Positions 24,345 to 31,101 of a DNA stretch of 36,164 nt are shown piece by piece. The stretch is from NCBI GenBank assembly GCA_028278335.1, contig JANQEN010000085.1:1-36164 (forward strand). Reading direction: 5' to 3'. The notes below the pieces were generated by a model. It ran no database searches, was not told the origin of the DNA, and saw only the letters and a list, made by a program, of their open reading frames with translations. The stretch is from Chitinivibrionales bacterium (GTDB lineage: Bacteria > Fibrobacterota > Chitinivibrionia > Chitinivibrionales > JANQEN01). The translations under genes and the position numbers were made by a program. Every line of letters starts with the position of its first letter. Position 1 is the stretch's first letter.

Positions 24345-26228
24345 TTACTTGGTTAATTCATACCGTGCTAAGGAGTCGATAATTGCTTGACGAAGTGATT
24401 TGGGAGGATAACGCTCGCCAACATCTTCGTCAATAAGCCCATCTCTATCATTATCCAAGCCATCGTACCACTCTTCATCCATACCATAATCACCCCGTAT
24501 AAAATCAGTCTGATTGGTATGGGAGGTAACCTGATAGGAATTAATGGTATTAGTCTTTGGCCAGTATACGTAGTGGGTGATTTTTTCACCCTGCTGCCAG
24601 ATAGGTGTTGATCTTTTATACAAGGGGTAGTCTACAGCTACACCGGGCATATTATGAAACGAGATATACTCAGGGTCAATAGGCACTTTAACTGGTGTTC
24701 CAACCATATTGATAAAGAGATCCGTTGTATTGGAGTCCCAAACCATGGGGTGGTAGGTTGCACCAAACTTTTGAAAATATTCAAATATGACTGATTGCGA
24801 GTCATAGGATGACATTGTTTTGTAAGTGTCAAACCAATCACCGTCATCGTCTAAGGTATCTGCGGTAATACGGGTATCCTCATCCACAAGACCGTCCTGG
24901 TCATTGTCTTCACCATCTAAAATCTCCTCATCAACACCCCAGTCGCCAGCGATGAATTCGTAGGTATAGCCACCTTTATACTTATATCTGCGATAGGATG
25001 TATCAAGGGTGTCGACAATATGGTAAAGAGAGGTATCACAACCGTCCATATAAACGGTATTGGTCCTATCAATGCCATTGGGAAACATATGATTGGTATC
25101 ACCAATACAGGGCCCACCTGGTGTTGCAGTGATATCGATCTTCTCATTGTAGTTCCAATCGATCCAGATCATGCGGGTTGTGTCTTGATCCTTATTTGTA
25201 TTATAGAAATCATCATCATTGTCCTTAAAATCATCATAATAGAAGAAGGGCAAAATCTTATTAAAATCATTGATCATCTGTCCAATATCCGTAACCATAC
25301 CGGTATCCAGATTATTGTTCTGCTGCTGCCCATTAATAAGCTCATCATGAAAGTTATTAAAGCTGGTATCGGCCTTGCTTAAAACGGTCAGAATTGAATC
25401 GAGGTTTTCTCTAATCTTTCGGGGATCCTTGGAGATTGTTTTTAAGCTGTCGAACTCCATATCATCCAAGGAGGTGATATCACTACATAATATTCTAAAA
25501 GAGTTACGCTCATTAAGATCACCTTTTGTAGCAGGCTCCCAGTCAAGCTTACCATTTTTATTGACATCCAGAATACCAAGTACGGTTTTGATCATGATCT
25601 CAATTAAAAAATCACTCTCATATTGAGAGCGGGTGATCACACCGTCCATTTTACCAAAATTGTGATGTATATACTCTAAATCTTTAAGCGATCCAGCTGC
25701 TGTATCAGAAATAGCATCATAAATTCTTTTTCTCTGTAAAAACACCGAGTCAATTAAGGTGTCTGCTGTAATAGAGGAGTCTTGGGGCACAAAAACATAA
25801 TTTCCTTGATCCTTAATAGCATACACCAAGGATAAATCAAAGGAACCACCCTTTAGTTTATCAGTGAATCGCTTGTAGGTATTTGTATCGGCAATTGAAT
25901 AAAGAAAGGGCACATTACGTTCGTCCTTGGGTTTTACCTCACCCCAAACTTGTGTAAGATCCACATCAAACATGCGAAGCCAACACTTTCCCCGATAGAA
26001 GAAGGCCTCGGAGAGCGTACTATCAGACAGTTTAATTGCCCGTGAGAAATCGCTATAAGCGCCATCCCAATCTTTGTCCCACATTTTCTTTTTACCTTCA
26101 ATAACCCAGGCTTCACCGGTCATATAGTATTTGTCTGGATCTGGCTCCTTGGGGGCAAAGATGTTACAGGAGAGGATAAGAGGAATCGCAACCACAATCA
26201 TCTGCTTAAATAAATTCTTCACAGTCAT
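24345..26228 (-). CDS. Lipoprotein with duplicated calcium-binding loops
   Basis: The 627-residue protein has a lipoprotein signal ending LILSC, with Cys21 lipidated. One TPR-like stretch follows near 35-75 (WDGAYSDFSRAIKLSDSTL). Aspartate-rich loops come later: DVNKNGKLDWE near 220, DDFKDNDDDFYNTNKDQD near 335, and a duplicated module GDWGVDEEILDGEDNDQDG / GDYGMDEEWYDGLDNDRDG near 435 and 590. These loops have the DxDxDG spacing of EF-hand, dockerin and thrombospondin-type-3 calcium sites. AGGCGG stands just before the ATG. I do not recognise the family. It is probably a surface or outer-membrane lipoprotein stabilised by calcium. It appears to be transcribed alone. Confidence 0.75.
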   Translation of the reverse strand: MTVKNLFKQMIVVAIPLILSCNIFAPKEPDPDKYYMTGEAWVIEGKKKMWDKDWDGAYSDFSRAIKLSDSTLSEAFFYRGKCWLRMFDVDLTQVWGEVKPKDERNVPFLYSIADTNTYKRFTDKLKGGSFDLSLVYAIKDQGNYVFVPQDSSITADTLIDSVFLQRKRIYDAISDTAAGSLKDLEYIHHNFGKMDGVITRSQYESDFLIEIMIKTVLGILDVNKNGKLDWEPATKGDLNERNSFRILCSDITSLDDMEFDSLKTISKDPRKIRENLDSILTVLSKADTSFNNFHDELINGQQQNNNLDTGMVTDIGQMINDFNKILPFFYYDDFKDNDDDFYNTNKDQDTTRMIWIDWNYNEKIDITATPGGPCIGDTNHMFPNGIDRTNTVYMDGCDTSLYHIVDTLDTSYRRYKYKGGYTYEFIAGDWGVDEEILDGEDNDQDGLVDEDTRITADTLDDDGDWFDTYKTMSSYDSQSVIFEYFQKFGATYHPMVWDSNTTDLFINMVGTPVKVPIDPEYISFHNMPGVAVDYPLYKRSTPIWQQGEKITHYVYWPKTNTINSYQVTSHTNQTDFIRGDYGMDEEWYDGLDNDRDGLIDEDVGERYPPKSLRQAIIDSLARYELTK

Positions 26229-26843
26229 GATTACCGCCTAACAGTAAATAGGTTAAATATATTAGCTTGAGATTTACTTAAGTTCTTAAAATATAGATAT
26301 ATTGTACGTTAATTATAATATAAATAATGTTGGAAAAAGTATTTAAAAATAATTACGGTAACCTTTAAAAATTCTTTTACTACTGCGGCTGACTGTAAAA
26401 AATGTTAGGTTTCTTAACGTTATATCTCCGAATCGCAATAAGTTTATCTCATTTAAATAGCTTTACCAAACCACGCAGTTTTAATAAATTTTGCATCATA
26501 TATTAAGAATGGTTCTGAGTGTTGCTGAAGCGATTTTACTCCCCCTTCAATCGCACCGCATAGATATTTGGGTTAAGCGAAGATCTGTTCGAGCCCGCAG
26601 GGCGAGTTATCGAAGCGCCAAATATCTATGCGATAAAGGCGATTGTGGGGTGTGTTTCTTTGCATACTTTCTTTGCACAAGCAAAGAAAGTATGGCTGGT
26701 GTCGGGCAGCGTCCCGACGATCTTAACTCACCTTTAAAAAATGGCATGGAATACTTGAATATGTTGGACAATCAGTGAAATCTTACATGCACATTGTATA
26801 TATTTAAAAGAAACAAACTACCTTTTTCCTAATTATTTGCTCT
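26229..26843. other. Long intergenic region containing a structured element
   Basis: The first 300 bases are AT-rich and presumably hold the promoter of the calcium-loop lipoprotein gene reading leftward. Bases 26542-26718 hold the three-hairpin element listed separately. A 95-codon frame (26491-26778, plus) runs through the element, but its sequence is explained by the hairpins and I do not count it as a gene. No promoter or ribosome-binding site for the glycosyltransferase gene is evident at the right end. Confidence 0.65.
26542..26718. repeat. Three-hairpin structured element
   Basis: The first arm is a long stem. CCCC (26542-26545), CAATCG (26548-26553) and CGCATAGATATTTGG (26557-26571) pair in order with CCAAATATCTATGCG (26618-26632), CGATTG (26640-26645) and GGGG (26647-26650). 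It encloses a 46-base interior with a GCCC/GGGC mini-stem. The second arm is a perfect 14-bp hairpin with an ACAA loop (26663-26694). The third is a 6-bp hairpin GTCGGG/CCCGAC (26701-26718). Its base composition is richer in G and C than the flanks. I recall elements of this kind (a palindrome built on CTTTCTTTGC followed by GTCGGG...CCCGAC) scattered in many unrelated bacteria, but I cannot name the family with certainty. Confidence 0.7.
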
Positions 26844-27956
26844 ATGCTGGATATCATTCACCACTTTTTTTTAATCATACAGATTCTTTTTGGTCTCTTT
26901 GTTGTGTACTTGATTCTTCGAATAGTACAATTCAAGCCAAAGAAAAAAGATGTAGATGAAAGTGAACTGGTATCAATAATAATTCCCTTTCGGAATGAAG
27001 CGCATAACCTTACCACCCTATTAAATTCATTAAAAAATCAGAATTATAGGGGGCCCATTGAAATCATTTTGGTTAATGATCAGTCAACGGATAATTTTAA
27101 AGAATACATAAATTCCTTTCAAAGAGAAAATAGACAAATCAATCTATCCCAAATCGACAATGACTTTGATCCAGCTCGGGCGTTAACAAGCAAACAACAG
27201 GCACTTGACAAGGGTGTATCCGCAGCATCCGGTACCTGGCTTGCCTTTACTGACGCCGATATGCGATTGGATCGCGATTGGATTTCGACCTTGGTACAAT
27301 CAGCCGACAATAACACTTCGCTTGTCTATGGCCACACTGTCCTGTCAAAGGAAAGCAGCTCCTTCTTCACTCATTTTCAAGCTTTCCAATTGGAATTCCT
27401 CTTTGCCACCGCCTATGCCTTTCATGCTGCAGGCTTACGTGGTTCCTGTATGGGAAATAATTTACTGATCCGAACTGAGGTGTACAAAAAAATTGGGGGT
27501 CAAGCTGGGATTGGTTATAGTATTGTAGAGGATCGAGACCTGTTGAATGCAGTTGCCCAACAGGGTTTTCGTGCTTCGCCAACCACACCCTTTGTACCAA
27601 CAGCAGAGACGAAACCCTGTACATCATTTGGCCAGTTCTTCCATCAAATACTCCGATGGGTCAAGGGCGGGATTCGCCCAAACTCAATGGTGTCACCCAT
27701 AATGGCTCTCTTTGCTTTGCAACATGTAATCTTTATTTTGCTACTGATTTTTTATCTGCCTTGCTCACTTTTTTGGGGTAGCATCATAAATGCTTTCTTG
27801 CTTGGACTATTTTTACGTCTGGCCTTTCGGAAAATCGCCTCTTCCGAGTCACTTCTTTTTTACCCCCTTTTTCTTGGAATCTCTGTTTTAGAAACAGTGA
27901 GCATGCTCATTCCGACCCTCTTTTTTACTCCGCTCTGGAAGGAGAGAAAAGTCTAA
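26844..27956 (+). CDS. Membrane GT2-family glycosyltransferase
   Basis: The 370-residue protein has a transmembrane helix at about 8-28, a cytoplasmic GT-A catalytic domain and two or three more membrane helices at about 290-365. The motifs occur in order: SIIIPFRNE, VNDQSTD (about 77), TDADMRL as the metal-binding DxD (about 134), VEDRDLL with the catalytic base (about 230) and QILRW (about 265), the QxxRW signature of processive or lipid-linked GT2 enzymes. It probably transfers a sugar to a lipid, as do the carotenoid and glycolipid enzymes of this group. The acceptor is unknown. It is followed after 41 bases by a radical SAM gene, perhaps in one pathway. Confidence 0.87.
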   Translation: MLDIIHHFFLIIQILFGLFVVYLILRIVQFKPKKKDVDESELVSIIIPFRNEAHNLTTLLNSLKNQNYRGPIEIILVNDQSTDNFKEYINSFQRENRQINLSQIDNDFDPARALTSKQQALDKGVSAASGTWLAFTDADMRLDRDWISTLVQSADNNTSLVYGHTVLSKESSSFFTHFQAFQLEFLFATAYAFHAAGLRGSCMGNNLLIRTEVYKKIGGQAGIGYSIVEDRDLLNAVAQQGFRASPTTPFVPTAETKPCTSFGQFFHQILRWVKGGIRPNSMVSPIMALFALQHVIFILLLIFYLPCSLFWGSIINAFLLGLFLRLAFRKIASSESLLFYPLFLGISVLETVSMLIPTLFFTPLWKERKV

Positions 27957-27997
27957 TCCAAGGCATAATTTCTCCTCCATAAAATATTGATATAAAA

Positions 27998-28975
27998 ATG
28001 ATAAAGAAACCTATTCTCCTCCATTACTTTATAACAAATCGATGCAACGAACAATGTTCCTTTTGCACAATTTGGCAGGAGCAACCAAAGGTTGATGCTT
28101 TGGGAGAACAGGTTATAGCAAATTTGGTAGAAGCAAAAAAGTTGGGATGCAAATTCGTTGATTTCACCGGTGGAGAGCCTCTTTTGCATCCGGATCTCCC
28201 CCTTTTTCTTTCTGAGGCCAAAAAGAATGGTTTTATCACGTCGGTTACCACCAACACCCGCCTCTTTCCTAAACGGGTCCATGAATTAGCAGGAAAAATT
28301 GATCTTCTTCACTTTAGCTTAGATGGCGGTACAGCAGAGTGCCATAATAAAATCCATGGAAGTGACTCTTTTGAATCGGTCCTTGAGAGTATTACTCTTG
28401 CCAGAAAATTTAACATGGCTCCTGACCTTCTCTTTACCTACACCAATGAGAATATCAATACCTTTGAAGCAGCTCAGGCAATTGCTCGAAAAAATGGTAT
28501 AATGATACTGTTAGACCCGCTCTTTTCCCTAGATGGAAAAGATCCCAACTCCTTCGAGACCCATAATACGGCGAAAAAATTTGCCCGCCTTTCCAATGTG
28601 TATCTCAATAGGGCTCACCTTTCGCTGCGGTCCTGGGGAGGCAATCAACAAGCAAAACCCCTATGCAAATCAGTCACTTCCACAATAGTCATTCTACCAG
28701 ACAACCAAATGGCACTTCCCTGCTTCCATCATAAAACTGATTCTATTTCATTAAAGCCTTCGCTGACACACGCTTATCACTGGAAGCAACGAAAAGAAGC
28801 TGAATACAAGCAGGGTACCTATCCTTTTTGTGGAGGATGCCATATTAACTGCTACTTTGACCCCTCCTTTTCGTATTCAATCTCTCCTCTCTTATTTAAA
28901 AGTATTGGGGCAAAAGGAAAATATGCGCTACAGAAATACCTATTCTTAAGGAATCCCCTGCCCTCCATTTTTTGA
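27998..28975 (+). CDS. Radical SAM enzyme with SPASM-like C-terminus
   Basis: The 325-residue protein has the iron-sulfur motif CNEQCSFC (Cys16, Cys20, Cys23), which binds the 4Fe-4S cluster that cleaves S-adenosylmethionine. The motif FTGGEPLLHPDLP (about 53) is the SAM-contacting GGE region. The C-terminal third has further cysteines in LPCFHHK and CGGCHINC, which could hold an auxiliary cluster of the SPASM/twitch type. Such enzymes modify peptides, lipids or cofactors. No precursor peptide is seen nearby. Being paired with the GT2 gene suggests work on a membrane or surface glycolipid, but this is inference. No ribosome-binding site is evident before the ATG. Confidence 0.87.
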   Translation: MIKKPILLHYFITNRCNEQCSFCTIWQEQPKVDALGEQVIANLVEAKKLGCKFVDFTGGEPLLHPDLPLFLSEAKKNGFITSVTTNTRLFPKRVHELAGKIDLLHFSLDGGTAECHNKIHGSDSFESVLESITLARKFNMAPDLLFTYTNENINTFEAAQAIARKNGIMILLDPLFSLDGKDPNSFETHNTAKKFARLSNVYLNRAHLSLRSWGGNQQAKPLCKSVTSTIVILPDNQMALPCFHHKTDSISLKPSLTHAYHWKQRKEAEYKQGTYPFCGGCHINCYFDPSFSYSISPLLFKSIGAKGKYALQKYLFLRNPLPSIF

Positions 28976-29397
28976 ACCTTTCCAAAACAAGGGGCGACTA
29001 TGGTCAATAACAAAAGATGGATCCTTAAATATTAGTCAGAATCATCAGGAATTTTTTCTCATTTTTGTTGTATCACCATGTCGGAAAATATTACTTTATT
29101 TATTGGATATTTATATATATAATTGAAATTTAATTTGTTAGACAGGGTTATGGTTTTAAGCGAGGTTACTTAGATTCTCCCGTTATCACGCCATCTGTAG
29201 AATACTTTTTCTCAAATTGGTATATATAAATGTTGTATTAGACTTCTCATTTTTTATTATATTAATAAAATTAGGCATATAAACATAGTACAAGCCTCAA
29301 AATAGTAACAAAGCGCTTAACCCAGATATTTGTGTGTAGATCTTTTAATTTCCTATTTCATGGTACTTCCCTAATCAGATGTAGGCGGAATAATTAC
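28976..29397. other. AT-rich intergenic region before the beta-helix operon
   Basis: I see no gene, RNA or strong hairpin. The stretch is AT-rich with TATATA runs near 29110 and 29220. It presumably contains the promoter of the beta-helix operon; a TTGTAT at about 29232 with an AT-rich block some 17 bases downstream is a weak candidate. The coding frame could be extended left to a GTG at 29332, but the ATG at 29398 fits the signal peptide better. Confidence 0.5.
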
Positions 29398-30210
29398 ATG
29401 AGTAAAAATTGTATCACCTTTCCTCAGATATTGATGATCTGCCTAGGCCTTTTAATATCTGGCAATATGGTGAGTGCAAAGACCCTAACGGTCCCTGATG
29501 AGTTCAAATCAATTACCTTAGCATTGGTCAAGGCTAAAAAGGGTGATACGGTCCAGGTTAAAGAGGGAACCTATAAAGAGCAGATAAAGCTCTCCTCAGG
29601 CATTTCCTTAGTTGCAGTGACTCTCTTTAGAGCAACCATTAATGGTCTGGGAATGAAAAACACCATTGTTATGGGTAATAAAAGCACCATTTCTGGTTTT
29701 CGCATTATTAATGGCCACATCGGCGTTTACTCCGAAGGACGGGATAATGTCATTTCCAAATGTTTTATCCATGATAACAAACAAACAGGTATCACCTGTG
29801 TCGGCCATTTACCAAAAATTGAAGATAATATAATTGTCAATAACAAGGGTTCGGGAATTCAAGGTTGGGATGTACGTTCAACCATAGCAACAATTAATCA
29901 TAATACCATTGCCTATAATGGGAATCATGGGATTGCCATTGGTGGTAAATCGGATATTGTGGTTGAAAACAACATAATTGCCTTTAATGTGATGTACGGT
30001 TTAAAGGTCGAACCGGAAGTAAAGATCAAGTTATCCTACAATGATTTTTTCTCTAATGGTGACCTTTTTCCTGCTTTGCCAGAGGACAATTTCTCCTTTG
30101 ATCCGCTTTTTAAAGGAGTTACAACACTTAACTTTTCAATCTCTGAGAACTCAAAATGTAGAAATATGGCATCTGACACAGATGACCTTGGTGCACGAAT
30201 AATATATTAG
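29398..30210 (+). CDS. Secreted right-handed beta-helix protein (copy 1)
   Basis: The 270-residue protein has a signal peptide (about 1-28, ending VSAK) and a parallel beta-helix. It opens with TVPDEFKSITLALVKAKKGD, the usual start of this fold, and continues with NosD/pectate-lyase-like rungs rich in asparagine and isoleucine (for example DNIIVNNKGSG and INHNTIAYNGNHGIAIGG). Such proteins bind or cleave polysaccharides, or serve as surface structural parts. No catalytic motif can be named with confidence. GGCGGA stands about ten bases before the ATG. It is the first gene of a three-gene operon with its paralogue 18 bases downstream. Confidence 0.84.
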   Translation: MSKNCITFPQILMICLGLLISGNMVSAKTLTVPDEFKSITLALVKAKKGDTVQVKEGTYKEQIKLSSGISLVAVTLFRATINGLGMKNTIVMGNKSTISGFRIINGHIGVYSEGRDNVISKCFIHDNKQTGITCVGHLPKIEDNIIVNNKGSGIQGWDVRSTIATINHNTIAYNGNHGIAIGGKSDIVVENNIIAFNVMYGLKVEPEVKIKLSYNDFFSNGDLFPALPEDNFSFDPLFKGVTTLNFSISENSKCRNMASDTDDLGARIIY

Positions 30211-30228
30211 ACCTTAAGGGAGCATAAT

Positions 30229-31065
30229 ATGATCATATCATTTCGTAAATCATCTTTTTCAATTACCTCTACAGCACTAATCATTGCTTTTGCATTGATT
30301 GTACCATGCACACTATTTGCAGGGGCAGTCATCAATGTACCTTCCCCGGGTATTGTTACTATTACCCAGGCAATGGTAAAGGCTCGTGCAGGTGATACCA
30401 TCATTGTAGAAAACGGTACCTATAAGGAACGGGTCTTTATTAAAGCGGGTATCACCCTTAAAGCAAAAAATATGCATAAGGCAAAGCTTGATGGTATGGG
30501 CCGCGGTACTATCGTTACTATGGGATCTAACAGTTCGATTATCGGTTTTGTTATTGAAAATGGTACCATTGGTGTTTTTACTAAAAATGCTGGAATTGCA
30601 GTGCTTAAGTGCCGTATTTCTCGCAACTGGCAAACCGGGCTTATGAGTATTCGTCACCTACCCAAAGTTGAAGACAATCTGATTGTGTTTAACAGAGCAT
30701 CGGGATTTCAGGGGTGGAATGTACGCTCCACCGTCTCCTCGATTAATCATAATACCTTTGCTTATAATGCAAACCATGGGGTATCAGTGGGTGGCTCCTC
30801 AAATATCGTTGTTGAAAATAATGTGGTCGCCTTTAATGAACGCTTTGGTTTAAAGATCTCCTCAGAGTCAGAAAAATCAAAAATTGTAAATAATAATTTT
30901 TATAAAAATCTTAAACAACTTAAAGATATGCCTTCAGGAAATTACAGCTTTGATCCGGCTTTCATCTCTCCCCGTGTGGGAATGGTGTTTAAATCAGATC
31001 CGAAACAGTGTTGCCAGATTAAGGCATCCGATAATGAAAATCTTGGCGCACGTTTAGACATGTAA
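30229..31065 (+). CDS. Secreted right-handed beta-helix protein (copy 2)
   Basis: The 278-residue protein is a paralogue of the preceding gene, alignable over nearly its whole length. Shared blocks include GDT..V..GTYKE...., HLPKVEDNLIV, GWNVRSTV, INHNTFAYNANHGVSVGG and NENLGARL. It has its own signal peptide (about 1-33, ending LFAGA). The pair clearly arose by tandem duplication. AGGGAGC precedes the ATG. Both copies keep the helix but have diverged in loops, so they may bind different ligands or form a hetero-pair. The operon continues into the barrel-TPR gene. Confidence 0.84.
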   Translation: MIISFRKSSFSITSTALIIAFALIVPCTLFAGAVINVPSPGIVTITQAMVKARAGDTIIVENGTYKERVFIKAGITLKAKNMHKAKLDGMGRGTIVTMGSNSSIIGFVIENGTIGVFTKNAGIAVLKCRISRNWQTGLMSIRHLPKVEDNLIVFNRASGFQGWNVRSTVSSINHNTFAYNANHGVSVGGSSNIVVENNVVAFNERFGLKISSESEKSKIVNNNFYKNLKQLKDMPSGNYSFDPAFISPRVGMVFKSDPKQCCQIKASDNENLGARLDM

Positions 31066-31101
31066 ACTACCAGTTACCCTTTTAAAAAAGGAAGAATAGC
31101 T

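Noticed and set aside
24917..25626. Several open frames of 76-120 codons on both strands within the calcium-loop lipoprotein gene.
   Set aside because: They are shadow frames caused by the repetitive Asp-rich codons and have no start signals or protein patterns.
26583..26615. GTTCGAGCCC-like sequence resembling a tRNA T-arm.
   Set aside because: No acceptor stem, anticodon arm or D-arm can be built around it, and it lies inside the first hairpin of the structured element.
26491..26778. A 95-codon open frame on the plus strand.
   Set aside because: It runs straight through three perfect hairpins, has no ribosome-binding site and no recognisable protein pattern, so the structured element explains it better.
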